Notes under the pieces: model-generated
Seen by the model: the letters and a program-made list of their open reading frames with translations, nothing else
Database searches by the model: none
Told to the model about the DNA's origin: nothing
Translations under genes and position numbers: made by a program
Assembly (NCBI RefSeq): GCF_019186805.1
Contig: NZ_CP066783.1
Span: forward strand, 1,625,501-1,689,500
Reading direction: 5' to 3'
Length of the DNA: 64,000 nucleotides
Source of the DNA: Comamonas fluminis
GTDB lineage: Bacteria; Pseudomonadota; Gammaproteobacteria; Burkholderiales; Burkholderiaceae_C
Shown: positions 1-10,030 of the stretch, in pieces
How positions within the stretch are numbered: position 1 is the first letter of the stretch
Layout of the letters: each line of letters opens with the position of its first letter

Positions 1-61
1 ACGCGCTTGCCCTGGCTAATTGGACATGAAGACATGCCCGCTGATTGAGCTCGTTCACTAT

Positions 62-617
62 TCAATACGCGTGGCCAGGAAACGGCTGATTTTGGGGATT
101 CACGCAATTGACGCCATAGCAGGGCCAGTAAGAGGGAGGGGGCACGGGCTCCGGTATCAGCTCGGTCTGCGTGCCGCAGGCAGCATTGACCTCAGTGATG
201 GCTGCATTCATGCGCGCGCGCCTTTTTTCGTCTGACAGAGTGTGAATATGGTTGATCCAGTCCATATCCTTGCGGGCTCGGTGGCAAGCGGGAGTGTTCG
301 CTAGGTTGAGGGGCGTGTTTGCCGCCGTGGCTTGCTGGCTCTCTTTGAGTGCTGCGTCCTGCTCTTGCTGGCGCTGTCGTAGCTCGTTGCTTTCTTTTTC
401 CAGCCTGGGCTTTATTGGCTTGGGCCGCTTGCTCGCGCTCACGCTGGATTTCAGCCGTGGTTTTCTTGCGCTCTACCAGCCCTTCAGTCTGGCCTTTGGG
501 ACAGGGAGCGTCTGAGTAGCTGGTCTTGCCTGAAGGGCCTTCGCAGCGATAGACCTGTGCCTGAGCCCCGCCACCAAGGCTTAGCAACACAAAGAAAAAA
601 GCCAGTTTGCTGCGCAT
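62..617 (-). pseudogene. DUF4124-like secreted protein, frameshifted
   Basis: The start at 617 gives a clear Sec signal peptide (FFFVLLSLGGGAQAQ) followed by VYRCEGPSGKTSYSDAPCP, the usual opening of DUF4124 periplasmic proteins. The reading frame is good to about position 410. It then turns into low-complexity residues, while a different frame (62 to about 430) carries a coherent continuation with KESNELRQRQQ and ACHRARKDMDW. Removing one C from a CCC run near 409-412 would join both frames into a protein of about 184 aa. The break is either a real 1-nt insertion or a sequencing error. Function is unknown; the family is generally described as periplasmic or envelope associated. It lies downstream of lapB on the same strand. 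Confidence 0.6.
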
Positions 618-682
618 GAGGCCTCCAAATAAGGGTCATGCTAAACAGACTGGCTAAGCCGAGTATGTCAAACGGCTGAAGA

Positions 683-1840
683 TTACAGCTCTTCGACTCT
701 GCGAGCTGGATAGCTGTCCCAGCTCTGGCAGCCGGGGCAGTGCCAGAAATGGGTGCGCGCCTCAAAGCCACAGGCTGCGCAGCGGTAACGGGTCAATGGC
801 TTGGTGGCGTGGTTGAGCGCTTTCTGAACAGCATCGTGGTATTGCTCTTCGGCCAGCGTTTCGCCTTCCAGCCATTGCGCTGCGGCCACCAGAGATGGCT
901 CGTGCTGCAAGTGCTCAACCAGACGGGTTCGCCCCGGGGCTTGTGCGTCATTGCTCTTCTTGTCCAGAGCAACCAGCGCCTGAAGCAGATCCAGCGATGG
1001 CTGCTGTTCATAGTGCTTGACCAGCAGGTCATGCACGGGCTGGTATTGACCAGTAGCCTCAGCCACTTCGACCATTAGGCCGGCAGCCAGTGGCAGAGCG
1101 GTTGGGCTGTTTTGCGCAAGCGCCTGCAGACTTTCCCAGGCCTGGGCTGACTGACCCTGGCGATGCTGCAACTGTGCCAGCTCCAGCCGGGGGCGTGGCG
1201 CTTGCGGGGCTGTTTCCAGCGCTTGCTGCAATTGCGAGAAAGCTTTGTCCAGCTGGCCGCGTGCCACCTGAGTCTGTGCATCTTCGCAAAGGTAGTGGGC
1301 AAGGCGGATGCTGAAATCTCCCTGGTTGGCTGCCTGCATCTTGCGCACGATGGCGGCCGCTTGCGTCCAGTCGCGTGAGCGCTCATAAATCGCCAGCAGG
1401 GCCAGACGGGCATCGCCTTCATATTGCGTGCCTTCCAGGCGGTTCAGCGCCTCTTCTGCACGGTCAAGCAGGCCAGCCTTCAGAAAGTCCTGTGCCAGTG
1501 CATGCTGGGCGCGGTCTCGGTCCGGGCGGGAGAGGTCGGCGCGGCGGAGCAAATGCTCGTGCACGCGCACGGCGCGGTTGTATTCGCCGCGACGGCGAAA
1601 CAGATTGCCTAGGGCAAAGTGCAGCTCGGTGGTGTCCGGGTCGTTCTGTACGGCTTCGATAAAGGCATCAATGGCCTTGTCCTGCTGCTCGTTGAGCAGA
1701 AAGTTCAGGCCTTTGAAATAGGCTTTGGGCGCCTGGCGGTTGTCTGCGCGCACTTGGCGCAGGTCCCAGCGGGAAGCGAGCCAGCCCAGTACAAAGGCGA
1801 CGGGCAAGCCCAGCAAAATCCAAGTCAGATTAAATTCCAT
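683..1840 (-). CDS. lapB: Lipopolysaccharide assembly protein LapB (TPR and rubredoxin-like)
   Basis: This 385-aa protein has an N-terminal membrane anchor (FNLTWILLGLPVAFVLGWLA), several tetratricopeptide repeats from about residue 50 to 330, and a C-terminal metal-binding knuckle pair (CAACGF then CPGCQSWD). That is the exact architecture of LapB/YciM, which in E. coli steers FtsH-dependent turnover of LpxC and so balances LPS synthesis. The start at 1840 is chosen because the transmembrane segment begins there; the longer open frame upstream is the lapA region read in another frame. It overlaps the end of lapA by 11 nt, so the pair is translationally coupled, as in other proteobacteria. 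Confidence 0.93.
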   Translation of the reverse strand: MEFNLTWILLGLPVAFVLGWLASRWDLRQVRADNRQAPKAYFKGLNFLLNEQQDKAIDAFIEAVQNDPDTTELHFALGNLFRRRGEYNRAVRVHEHLLRRADLSRPDRDRAQHALAQDFLKAGLLDRAEEALNRLEGTQYEGDARLALLAIYERSRDWTQAAAIVRKMQAANQGDFSIRLAHYLCEDAQTQVARGQLDKAFSQLQQALETAPQAPRPRLELAQLQHRQGQSAQAWESLQALAQNSPTALPLAAGLMVEVAEATGQYQPVHDLLVKHYEQQPSLDLLQALVALDKKSNDAQAPGRTRLVEHLQHEPSLVAAAQWLEGETLAEEQYHDAVQKALNHATKPLTRYRCAACGFEARTHFWHCPGCQSWDSYPARRVEEL

Positions 1841-2168
1841 GCAAATCGCTCGGGGCAATGATCGAAGAAGAGGGCTGTGCAGCGGCGGTGTTCGGGCTGT
1901 CGGCGGCCGCATTGGGCTCTGGCTGGGCTGCCTGCTTGGCCGCTTGTGCCTCGCGTGCGGCGCTGCGGTGTTTGAGCCAGCGGGGCACCATGCCCAGCAC
2001 GCCCACAAAAAGGCCCAGTGCAAAAGCGGCAAGCACAATCAGCACCAGCGGGGCCGTCCAGGCCGTGCCAAAGAAAAAGTGCACGGTGGCGTCTTGCTGG
2101 TTATTCAGTGCGAAGGCGAACAGAGTGAAAAAAATGGCTGCCTTGAGCAGCCACAGCAGGTATTTCAT
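1830..2168 (-). CDS. lapA: LapA domain membrane protein
   Basis: This 112-aa protein has two hydrophobic segments (WLLKAAIFFTLFAFAL and LVLIVLAAFALGLFVGVL) separated by NNQQDATVHFFFG, the typical LapA/YciS pattern. An Ala/Pro/Gln-rich cytoplasmic tail follows. The start at 2168 has a good ribosome binding site (AGGGG about 5 nt upstream). In enterobacteria LapA works with LapB in LPS assembly; the adjacency and overlap with lapB here support the same role. Confidence 0.88.
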   Translation of the reverse strand: MKYLLWLLKAAIFFTLFAFALNNQQDATVHFFFGTAWTAPLVLIVLAAFALGLFVGVLGMVPRWLKHRSAAREAQAAKQAAQPEPNAAADSPNTAAAQPSSSIIAPSDLHGI

Positions 2169-2252
2169 GCTTCCCCTTGTGTGACGGGAAGATTTTAGGC
2201 CAGCCCACGTGCCTGCTGACAAATAGGCGGGCAAGGTTCGGATAGTCTGCAG

Positions 2253-2555
2253 TTATGCAGAGGGCTCGGTGACCTGCAGATTGTCCACGGCTTCACGCAG
2301 CGCTTTGCCGGGCTTGAAATGCGGAACGCGCTTGGAGGGCACTTGAACAGACTCTCCGCTGCGGGGATTGCGACCGATACGAGGCGGGCGGTGGTTGATG
2401 GCAAAGCTGCCAAAACCACGAATCTCAATGCGGTGACCGCGTACCAGTGCATCGCTGACGGCGTCCAGAATGGTCTTGACGGCCTGCTCGGCATCGCGCT
2501 GGTTGAGTTGGCCAAATCGGGCGGCAAGTTCTTCGACAAGGTCGGATCGGGTCAT
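2253..2555 (-). CDS. ihfB: Integration host factor subunit beta
   Basis: This 100-aa HU/IHF-family protein has the conserved DNA-bending arm ([19 protein letters not shown]) and GKALREAV near the C terminus. It begins [11 protein letters not shown], as IhfB proteins do. It pairs with IhfA to bend DNA in recombination, replication and transcription. Its position directly downstream of rpsA on the same strand is the standard proteobacterial arrangement (rpsA-ihfB-lapA-lapB). IHF could also serve the island integrase further along the window, but that is only an inference. Confidence 0.96.
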   Translation of the reverse strand: MTRSDLVEELAARFGQLNQRDAEQAVKTILDAVSDALVRGHRIEIRGFGSFAINHRPPRIGRNPRSGESVQVPSKRVPHFKPGKALREAVDNLQVTEPSA

Positions 2556-2582
2556 CGGACTGCTGAAACTAGGTTGAAAACA

Positions 2583-2609
2583 ACAACGGGCGCACTGGGC
2601 GCCCGTTGT
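2583..2609 (-). terminator. Hairpin between rpsA and ihfB
   Basis: A perfect 11-bp stem (ACAACGGGCGC / GCGCCCGTTGT) with a 5-nt loop lies in the 104-bp rpsA-ihfB gap. Read on the minus strand it is followed by TGTTTTC, a weak U-tract. It probably acts as a partial terminator that lets rpsA be made in excess over ihfB. Confidence 0.7.
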
Positions 2610-2659
2610 TCTTGACGCTTGACGGTCAGTCAGCGAGCTGACTGACCGGCTGACGCGAT

Positions 2660-4342
2660 TTACTTGTCAGCGTCCAGCTTGGCGCGCAGCAGTGCGCCCA
2701 GGCTGGTGGTACCAGCGTTTTCCTTGGACGATTGCTGCGACAGGGAAGCCATGGCTTCTTGCTGTTCAGCGTGGTCCTTTTGCTTGATGGACAGCTGGAT
2801 GTTGCGGCTCTTGCGATCCACGTTCACCACCACAGCAGTCACGTCGTCACCTTCCTTCAGGACGGAACGAGCATCTTCCACGCGGTCTTGCGAGATTTCG
2901 GAAGCGCGCAGGTAGCCGATGATGTCTTCACCCAGGTCGATTTCAGCGCCCTTGGCGTCCACGGTCTTGACCTTACCGGTCACGATCTGGCCCTTGTCGT
3001 TCACGGTCACGAAGGTCGTGAAAGGATCGCTGTCCAGCTGCTTGATGCCCAGGGAGATGCGCTCGCGCTCAACGTCCACGGCCAGCACGATGGCTTCGAC
3101 TTCTTGACCCTTCTTGTAGTTACGAACGGCGGCTTCGCCAGCTTCGTTCCACGACAGGTCAGACAGGTGCACCAGGCCGTCGATACCGGCAGCCAGACCC
3201 ACGAACACGCCGAAGTCGGTGATGGACTTGATGGGGCCCTTCACGCGGTCACCGCGCTTGGTGTTCTGAGCGAATTCTTGCCAGGGGTTAGCCTTGCACT
3301 GCTTCATGCCCAGGGAGATGCGACGCTTGTCTTCGTCGATTTCCAGAACCATGACTTCCACTTCGTCGCCCAGGGACACGAGCTTGGTAGGAGCAATGTT
3401 CTTGTTGGTCCAGTCCATTTCGGAAACGTGCACCAGGCCTTCGATGCCGGGTTCCAGTTCCACGAATGCGCCGTAGTCAGCAATGTTGGTGACCTTGCCG
3501 AACAGACGAGTGCCGGAAGGATAGCGGCGAGCAACGCCCATCCATGGGTCGTCGCCCATTTGCTTCAGACCCAGAGACACGCGGTTCTTTTCGGTGTCGA
3601 ACTTCAGGATCTTGGCAGTGATTTCCTGGCCAGCAGTCACCACTTCGGAAGGGTGACGCACACGGCGCCATGCCATGTCGGTGATGTGCAGCAGGCCGTC
3701 GATACCGCCCAGGTCCACGAACGCACCGTATTCGGTGATGTTCTTGACCACGCCCTGAACGATAGCGCCTTCCTTCAGGGTTTCCATCAGCTTGGCGCGC
3801 TCTTCGCCCATGGAGGCTTCCACCACAGCGCGACGCGACAGCACAACGTTGTTGCGCTTGCGGTCCAGCTTGATGACCTTGAATTCCATGGTCTTGTTTT
3901 CGTAGGGGGTCAGGTCCTTGATGGGACGTGTGTCGATCAGCGAACCGGGCAGGAATGCGCGGATGCCGTTGACCAGAACGGTCAGACCGCCCTTGACCTT
4001 GCCGGAAGTAGTACCGGTCACGAATTCGCCAGACTCCAGAGCCTTTTCCAGCGACAGCCAGGAAGCCAGACGCTTGGCGGTGTCACGGGACAGGATGGTG
4101 TCGCCGTAGCCGTTTTCGATGGAGCCGATGGCCACGGAAACGAAGTCACCCACTTGGACTTCGACTTCGCCCTGGTCGTTCTTGAACTCGTCCAGAGGCA
4201 CGTAGGCTTCCGACTTCAGGCCAGCGTTCACCACCACGAAGTTGTGCTCAACGCGCACGACTTCAGCGGTGATAACTTCGCCAGGACGCATTTCGGTGCG
4301 TGTCAACGACTCTTCAAAAAGGGCGGCAAAAGATTCAGACAT
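2660..4342 (-). CDS. rpsA: 30S ribosomal protein S1
   Basis: This 560-aa protein is made of six S1 (OB-fold) repeats, recognisable by recurrent motifs such as [39 protein letters not shown] and [20 protein letters not shown]1 binds mRNA on the 30S subunit and unfolds leaders. The start [13 protein letters not shown] at 4342 matches known S1 N termini; the frame extends upstream only by chance. It sits between aroA-cmk and ihfB, a conserved neighbourhood. The opposite strand carries a long open frame that is a codon-bias shadow. Confidence 0.98.
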   Translation of the reverse strand: MSESFAALFEESLTRTEMRPGEVITAEVVRVEHNFVVVNAGLKSEAYVPLDEFKNDQGEVEVQVGDFVSVAIGSIENGYGDTILSRDTAKRLASWLSLEKALESGEFVTGTTSGKVKGGLTVLVNGIRAFLPGSLIDTRPIKDLTPYENKTMEFKVIKLDRKRNNVVLSRRAVVEASMGEERAKLMETLKEGAIVQGVVKNITEYGAFVDLGGIDGLLHITDMAWRRVRHPSEVVTAGQEITAKILKFDTEKNRVSLGLKQMGDDPWMGVARRYPSGTRLFGKVTNIADYGAFVELEPGIEGLVHVSEMDWTNKNIAPTKLVSLGDEVEVMVLEIDEDKRRISLGMKQCKANPWQEFAQNTKRGDRVKGPIKSITDFGVFVGLAAGIDGLVHLSDLSWNEAGEAAVRNYKKGQEVEAIVLAVDVERERISLGIKQLDSDPFTTFVTVNDKGQIVTGKVKTVDAKGAEIDLGEDIIGYLRASEISQDRVEDARSVLKEGDDVTAVVVNVDRKSRNIQLSIKQKDHAEQQEAMASLSQQSSKENAGTTSLGALLRAKLDADK

Positions 4343-4527
4343 GTAGTTCCTTGACCGCAGACAGGTTTCCGGCAGCACCATTGCCACCGTTTTTATGACT
4401 GAATGCGGAGGGTTGCGGGTTTTTAAGGCCCACGGGGTTAAAGATTAACAACCTTGCTGCCGACTCGCGTGCTGCGAGGTCTGGCATCAAGGGCCAACAG
4501 GTCAGCTGCGGGGCTGCGCCTGAAAAA

Positions 4528-6561
4528 TCAAGAGCGGCCAAACGGCTGGCGTTCCTGCCACCACGTCAGCACCTGGGCAACCACTTGTTCAATGGTCATC
4601 TTGGAGCTGTCGAGCTGCAAAGAATCTTCGGCGGGCTTGAGCGGCGCAGTTGCGCGATTCATGTCGCGGGCGTCGCGCGCTTCAAGGTCTGCCAAAAGGG
4701 TGCACATATTAGCTGAAATCCCTTTGGAAATCAACTGTTTATATCGGCGCTCTGCGCGGCACTGGGCGGAAGCCCATAAATAGACCTTCAGAGGCGCATG
4801 GGGAAAGATCACGGTGCCCATGTCGCGGCCATCGGCCACCAGGCCGGGCAGGGCCTGGAATGACAGCTGCAGATCGACCAGCGCACGGCGCACTGCAGGC
4901 AGGGCCGATACGCGGGAGGCGTTCATGCCCGCTTCTTCGCTGCGAATGGCCAGGCTGATGTCTTCATTGCCCAGCCACACGCGTTGCTGGGCATCAAAGC
5001 GCACAGGCATTTCCAGCGCCATTTCGGCAATGGCTTCTTCGCAGGATTCGTCCAGCGCCAGACCTGCGCGAGAGGCGGCCAGACCTGTGATGCGGTAGAG
5101 GGCGCCAGAGTCCAGCGGCTGGTAGCCCAGCGCCTTGGCCACTTCGGCGGCAATTGTTCCCTTGCCCGAGGCCGTGGGGCCGTCGATGCAGATGACGGGA
5201 ATGCGCTCACGCTCGGCTTCGCTGACGGAGAACAAAGCCTCGAAGTAATCAGGGAAGGTCTTGGCCACGCACTTGGGGTCTTCAATGCGCACGGGCAGCT
5301 TGGTGGGGTTGAAAGCGGCCAGCGAGAAGCACATGGCGACGCGGTGGTCGTCATAAGTGTGGATGCTGGCGGCTTTCCACGCCGATTTACCGGCGGGCGG
5401 TGTGATACGGATGAAGTCCTGCCCTTCTTCCACCGTGGCGCCCAGCTTGCGCAGCTCAATCGCCATGGCGGCGATGCGGTCGGTTTCCTTGACGCGCCAG
5501 CTGGCGATATTGCGCAGCGTGGTGGTGCCGTCGGCGTACAGAGCCATCACGCCCAGCGTCATGGCGGCGTCGGGGATGTGGTTGCAGTCGAGGTCAATGG
5601 CCTTCAGGGGCCAGCTGCCGCGCGACACCTGCAGCCAGTTGGGGCCGCTTTCCACTTGTGCGCCCATGGCCTGGGCGGCTTCGATAAAGCGGATATCGCC
5701 CTGAATGGAGTCTGCGCCTACGCCCAGAATCTTGATGCTTTTTTGCTCATCAGCCTCTGCTGCAATGGCGCCTAATGCTATGAAATAGCTAGCGGATGAG
5801 GCATCGGCTTCCACATGGATATCGCCCGGCGACTGGTAGCGGCTTCCCTCGGGAATCACAAAGCGCTGCCAGTTGTCGTTCTTCACGGCAATGCCAAAGC
5901 GCGCCAGCAGCTCCAGTGTGATGTGGATGTAGGGTTTGGAGATCAGCTCGCCCACCACCTCGATGGTGATGTCCCGGCCCTTGGCCAGCAGAGGCAGGGC
6001 CATGAGCAGCGAGGTCAGGAACTGGCTGGAGACATCACCACGCACCTTGATGGATTCGCTGCCCAGCTGGCTGAAGTCAGGCTGGCCGATTTTCAGAGGG
6101 GGGAAGCCTTCATCCTTCAGATAGTCAATCTTGCAGCCCAGCTGGCGTAGCGCATCGACCAGATCGCCAATGGGGCGCTCGTACATGCGGGGCACGCCCG
6201 TCATCTCGAAATTGCCGCCCAGCACGGACAGCGCTGCCGTCAGCGGGCGCATGGCCGTGCCGGCATTGCCCAGAAACAGCGTGGCAGCCGTGCCGTGAGG
6301 CAGCTGGCCGCCAATGCCGGTAACTTCAATGGCCTGACCGGGCGTGACAGCGTCGGGCGTGATTTTGCAGCCCAGCTGCTTGAGTCCCGCCAGCATGACC
6401 TGGGTGTCGTCAGAGTCCAGCAGGTCGTGAATAGTGGTCGTGCCCTGGCTCAGCGCGGCCAGCAGCAGCACGCGGTTGGAGATGCTTTTGGAGCCGGGCA
6501 GGCTGACTGTGCCATGGGCAGAGTCCAGCGCGGGCAGATCCAGAAATTCGGTGGTGAACAT
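4528..6561 (-). CDS. aroA-cmk: Bifunctional EPSP synthase / cytidylate kinase
   Basis: This 677-aa fusion has two enzymes. Residues 1 to about 440 are 3-phosphoshikimate 1-carboxyvinyltransferase of the shikimate pathway ([17 protein letters not shown] near the start, then [17 protein letters not shown]). Residues from about 450 to the end are cytidylate kinase, which makes CDP from CMP; its P-loop is [11 protein letters not shown] and [13 protein letters not shown] follows. In most bacteria these are separate neighbouring genes (aroA, cmk, rpsA). The fusion is known in related Burkholderiales, so it is not an assembly artefact. It lies upstream of rpsA and downstream of tyrA on the same strand. 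Confidence 0.96.
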   Translation of the reverse strand: MFTTEFLDLPALDSAHGTVSLPGSKSISNRVLLLAALSQGTTTIHDLLDSDDTQVMLAGLKQLGCKITPDAVTPGQAIEVTGIGGQLPHGTAATLFLGNAGTAMRPLTAALSVLGGNFEMTGVPRMYERPIGDLVDALRQLGCKIDYLKDEGFPPLKIGQPDFSQLGSESIKVRGDVSSQFLTSLLMALPLLAKGRDITIEVVGELISKPYIHITLELLARFGIAVKNDNWQRFVIPEGSRYQSPGDIHVEADASSASYFIALGAIAAEADEQKSIKILGVGADSIQGDIRFIEAAQAMGAQVESGPNWLQVSRGSWPLKAIDLDCNHIPDAAMTLGVMALYADGTTTLRNIASWRVKETDRIAAMAIELRKLGATVEEGQDFIRITPPAGKSAWKAASIHTYDDHRVAMCFSLAAFNPTKLPVRIEDPKCVAKTFPDYFEALFSVSEAERERIPVICIDGPTASGKGTIAAEVAKALGYQPLDSGALYRITGLAASRAGLALDESCEEAIAEMALEMPVRFDAQQRVWLGNEDISLAIRSEEAGMNASRVSALPAVRRALVDLQLSFQALPGLVADGRDMGTVIFPHAPLKVYLWASAQCRAERRYKQLISKGISANMCTLLADLEARDARDMNRATAPLKPAEDSLQLDSSKMTIEQVVAQVLTWWQERQPFGRS

Positions 6562-6670
6562 GACGCGATTGAGCTGAATAAGAGTGAGGTGCTGCGCTTT
6601 TTATAGCTTTAAGCGCATGTCCTGAAAGGGCTTTAAGGTGTTTTCTGTGGAAATCACCTTGAAGCAGGCC

Positions 6671-7573
6671 TTAAATCTTGGCGGTGCGCTTGGCACCCAT
6701 TTTCCAGTGTGCGCGGGCAGCGCTGGCCAATGTCAGGCGGTCTTGCAGGCTTTGGCCGTCATTGGCCTGCATCAGGCCTTCGAGTTGCTCCAGCGCCTGA
6801 CGGAACTGGCGCGACTGGGTCAGCACCTGTTCACGGTTGGCCAGCAGCACATCGCGCCAGAGTTTGGGGTCGCCCGCACCAATGCGGGTGAAGTCGCGAA
6901 AACCGGGGCCAGCCAGCGATAGCACTTCGTCGGCATTGGGCTGGTTCAGCACGCTTTGCATCATGGCAAAAGCTAGCAGGTGCGGCAGGTGGCTGACGGT
7001 GGCCAGTGCGCTGTCATGCGCTTCGGGCGACATGGCCTGAACGTGGCAGCCAAGTGCTTCCCACAGCGCCTGAGCGCGTGCGAGGTGGGCGGTCAGCGTG
7101 CGCTCTGTGGGCGTCAGGATGACTTGCGCGCCCTGGTACAGGTTCACATCGGCATGCTCCACGCCCGCCACTTCCTTGCCGGTGATGGGGTGGGCGGGCA
7201 CAAAGCTGCCAATCTGGTCGCGCAGCGCCGTGCGGGCTGCCTGCACCACATCAACCTTGGTGGAGCCCACATCCATGATCATCATCTTGGGTGTGACCAG
7301 ATGCTTGATGGACTTGAGCGTGGCTTCCGTGGCGGCCACGGGCACGGCCAGCAGCACCAGATCGGCGCCTGCTGCGGCCAGCAGGGCCGAGGGGGCTTCC
7401 ACATCGATCACGCCCATCTGGCGGGCGCGTTCGGTAGTCGATGGCGATTTGCTGTAGCCCACCACGCGCTTGACCAGACCGGCTTTCTTGAGGGCCAGGG
7501 CGAAGGAGCCGCCCATGAGGCCGCAGCCAATCAAGCCAAGCTGCTCGAAGGGCTGCAATTGCGCACTTGCCAT
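6671..7573 (-). CDS. tyrA: Prephenate dehydrogenase
   Basis: This 300-aa protein has an N-terminal NAD(P)-binding Rossmann motif (GLIGCGLMGGSFALAL) and the family motif FVPAHPITGKEVAGVEHA, which contains the catalytic His region. It converts prephenate to 4-hydroxyphenylpyruvate for tyrosine synthesis. There is no fused chorismate mutase; that domain is on the neighbouring pheA. The start at 7573 overlaps the pheA stop (TGATG), showing translational coupling. The order pheA-tyrA-aroA forms an aromatic amino acid operon. Confidence 0.95.
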   Translation of the reverse strand: MASAQLQPFEQLGLIGCGLMGGSFALALKKAGLVKRVVGYSKSPSTTERARQMGVIDVEAPSALLAAAGADLVLLAVPVAATEATLKSIKHLVTPKMMIMDVGSTKVDVVQAARTALRDQIGSFVPAHPITGKEVAGVEHADVNLYQGAQVILTPTERTLTAHLARAQALWEALGCHVQAMSPEAHDSALATVSHLPHLLAFAMMQSVLNQPNADEVLSLAGPGFRDFTRIGAGDPKLWRDVLLANREQVLTQSRQFRQALEQLEGLMQANDGQSLQDRLTLASAARAHWKMGAKRTAKI

Positions 7574-8673
7574 CACTTGCTCACCGGGTAGGTGCCCAGC
7601 ACCTTGTAGAACGCGCACAGGCCTTGCAGCTCTTGCAGGGCAGCAGCCACATTGGCTTCGGCGGGGTGGCCTTCGATGTCGATGTAGAAGTAATACTCCC
7701 ACTGGCCGGTACGGGCCGGGCGCGACTCAAAGCGCGTCATCGATACGCCGTGCTTTTTCAGCGGCACCAGCAGATCGTGCACAGCGCCAGAGTGGTTGGG
7801 CACAGACACCACCAGACTGGTGCAGTCATGCCCGCTGGGGGGGGCAGTGTTCAGCGTGTGCGGCAGGCAGATGACGGCAAAACGCGTGCGGTTGTAGGCG
7901 TCGTCCTGAATTGCGTGGCTGACGATGTGCAGGCCAAACTGCTGCGCAGCGCGCTCGCTGGCAATGCCCGCCCAGTTGGGGTGCAGGGCGGCCAGACGGG
8001 CACCTTCGGCATTGCTTTCCACAGGGCGGCGCTCTGCGTGAGGCAGATGCTTGGACAGCCAGCCCTGGCACTGTGCCAGCGCTTGCGGGTGGGCGGCCAC
8101 CACTTCGATGCCTTCCAGATCGGCGCTGGTGCGCATCAGGTTGTGGCGGATCAGCATGCTGACTTCGCCCACCACATGGCAGGGCGTGTGCAGGAACATG
8201 TCCAGCGAGCGTGTCACCACGCCTTCGTTGGAGTTTTCCACGCCCACCACACCGTACTGGGCGCTGCCCGCAGCGGTGGCGTGAAACACTTCTTCAAAGC
8301 TGCTGCAGTACATCAGGTCGGCCGCGCCGCCAAAGTACTGAATGGCTGCTTCTTCGCAGAAGGTACCGGCTGGCCCCAGCACGGCTACGCGCTGGGGAGA
8401 TTCCAGCGCCAGGCAGGCGGACATGATTTCGCGCCAGATGGCGGCCACATGCGCGCCTTTGAGCGGGCCGGGGTTGTTGCGCTTGATCTTCTCGATGACC
8501 TGGGCCACACGGTCCGGGCGGAAGAAGGCCGAGCCTTCTTTTTTCTTGAGCTCACCCACTTGCTCGGCCACATGGGCGCGCTGGTTGACCAGTTCCAGCA
8601 ACTGGCGGTCCAGCGTGTCGATCTGGTTGCGAAGCGTCAGCAGCTCTGGGCTGGCTTGGGGTTCTTGGCTCAT
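7573..8673 (-). CDS. pheA: Chorismate mutase / prephenate dehydratase (P-protein)
   Basis: This 366-aa three-domain protein has an AroQ-type chorismate mutase at residues about 10-95 (LRNQIDTLDRQLLELVNQR). A prephenate dehydratase domain follows (VAVLGPAGTFCEEAAIQYFG, and TRFAVICLP). A C-terminal ACT regulatory domain carries the phenylalanine-binding ESRP motif (TRFESRPAR). It makes phenylpyruvate from chorismate and is usually feedback-inhibited by phenylalanine through the ACT domain. The tyrA start overlaps its stop. Confidence 0.96.
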   Translation of the reverse strand: MSQEPQASPELLTLRNQIDTLDRQLLELVNQRAHVAEQVGELKKKEGSAFFRPDRVAQVIEKIKRNNPGPLKGAHVAAIWREIMSACLALESPQRVAVLGPAGTFCEEAAIQYFGGAADLMYCSSFEEVFHATAAGSAQYGVVGVENSNEGVVTRSLDMFLHTPCHVVGEVSMLIRHNLMRTSADLEGIEVVAAHPQALAQCQGWLSKHLPHAERRPVESNAEGARLAALHPNWAGIASERAAQQFGLHIVSHAIQDDAYNRTRFAVICLPHTLNTAPPSGHDCTSLVVSVPNHSGAVHDLLVPLKKHGVSMTRFESRPARTGQWEYYFYIDIEGHPAEANVAAALQELQGLCAFYKVLGTYPVSK

Positions 8674-8807
8674 GAAGTCCTCTGTTTTTTAGAGCTGCTA
8701 GCGCTTGTCATTCAAGGGTTTCAATGCGTTTCATGCCTGAAATCATTGTTTGACATGCGCTGCCAGCTCATCTTTTCTGATCAGTGCGTGTGTCTTGCGT
8801 GGCGGGC

Positions 8808-9917
8808 TCAGGCCTGGCGCTGCTCGAAGTCCTGCATATAGGACACCAGTGCCTGCACGCCTTCAATCGGCATGGCGTTGTAGATGCTGGCGCGCATACC
8901 GCCCACGGACTTGTGGCCCTTGAGCTGCAGCAGGCCGGCTTCCTTGGCGCCCGCCAGGAAGGCATCGTTGCGCGATTCGTCACGCAGGAAGAAGGGGATA
9001 TTCATGCGCGAGCGGCAGTTCTCAGCCACCTTGTTCACGTAAAAGCGCGACTGGTCCACATAGTCATAGAACAGCTTGGCCTTGGCGATATTGCGCGCTT
9101 CCATGGCGGCCACGCCGGTCAGGTTGCCTTCCTTTTGCTGCTTGAGCCATTTGAAGGTCAGGCCTGCCATGTAAATGCCCCAGGTGGGGGGCGTGTTGTA
9201 CATGCTGCCGTTGTCGGCCACGGTCTTGTAATCAAAGGCGCTGGGGCAGATGGGCAGGGCGTGGCCCAGCAGATCTTCGCGCACGATGACGATGGTCAGG
9301 CCCGCAGGGCCGATGTTCTTTTGCGCGCCGCCAAAGGCCAGGCCTACGCGGCTCCAGTCGATGCTGCGCGAAGCGACGTGCGAGGAAAAGTCGATGACCA
9401 GAGGTGCGTCCGAGCCCAGTGCCTTCAGGTCAGGCAGCTCATGAAACTCCACGCCGTGAATGGTCTCGTTGCTGCAGATATGCACGTAGCTGGCGCCGCG
9501 GCTCAGATTCCAGCTGCTGGCGGCGGGAATCGTGGTGTAGTCGCTGTCCTTGGCGGTGGCGGCCACATGGGCTTCGCTGGCGTACTTGGCGGCTTCCTTG
9601 GCCGACTTCTGGCTCCAGCTGCCAGTCACCACAAAATCGGCCACGCCAGCGCGCGACAGGTTCAGGGGCACGATGGCATTTTCGGCAATGCCACCGCCTT
9701 GCATGAACAGAATCTTGAAGTTGGCAGGCACGGCCAGCAGCTCGCGCAGATCGGCTTCGGCTGCTTCATAAATGCTGATGAACTCCTTGCCGCGATGGCT
9801 CATTTCCATCACACCCATGCCGGAGCCGTGCCAGTCCAGCATTTCGGCGGCTGCGGTTTGCAGCACTTCTTCAGGAATGGCGGCGGGGCCGGCGGAGAAG
9901 TTAAAAGGGCGGTTCAT
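8808..9917 (-). CDS. serC: Phosphoserine aminotransferase
   Basis: This 369-aa PLP enzyme of class V opens with [16 protein letters not shown], diagnostic for SerC. The PLP lysine lies in [17 protein letters not shown], and [12 protein letters not shown] is near the C terminus. It forms 3-phosphoserine for serine synthesis and also acts in pyridoxine synthesis. ATG at 9917 is preferred; an in-frame TTG at 9932 is the alternative. Its place between gyrA and pheA is a common beta-proteobacterial order. Confidence 0.96.
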   Translation of the reverse strand: MNRPFNFSAGPAAIPEEVLQTAAAEMLDWHGSGMGVMEMSHRGKEFISIYEAAEADLRELLAVPANFKILFMQGGGIAENAIVPLNLSRAGVADFVVTGSWSQKSAKEAAKYASEAHVAATAKDSDYTTIPAASSWNLSRGASYVHICSNETIHGVEFHELPDLKALGSDAPLVIDFSSHVASRSIDWSRVGLAFGGAQKNIGPAGLTIVIVREDLLGHALPICPSAFDYKTVADNGSMYNTPPTWGIYMAGLTFKWLKQQKEGNLTGVAAMEARNIAKAKLFYDYVDQSRFYVNKVAENCRSRMNIPFFLRDESRNDAFLAGAKEAGLLQLKGHKSVGGMRASIYNAMPIEGVQALVSYMQDFEQRQA

Positions 9918-9983
9918 CAGATTTACGCTCAAAACATGTGAAAGCGCTTGTGTAGATTGCGCTCTCAGCTATCAAAAACATTG

Positions 9984-10015
9984 CGCCACGGGCATGCTTA
10001 AGCACACCCGTGGCG
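9984..10015 (-). terminator. gyrA terminator hairpin
   Basis: A perfect 9-bp stem (CGCCACGGG / CCCGTGGCG) encloses a second palindrome (TGCTTAAGCA). On the minus strand it is followed by CAATGTTTTTG. It lies 16 nt past the gyrA stop and upstream of serC, so it fits a gyrA terminator. Confidence 0.75.
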
Positions 10016-10030
10016 ACTGGTCACAAGGAC

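Noticed and set aside
2732..4354. A 540-codon plus-strand open frame opposite rpsA
   Set aside because: It is an antisense shadow caused by codon bias of rpsA; His/Val/Gln-rich, no ribosome site, no family resemblance.
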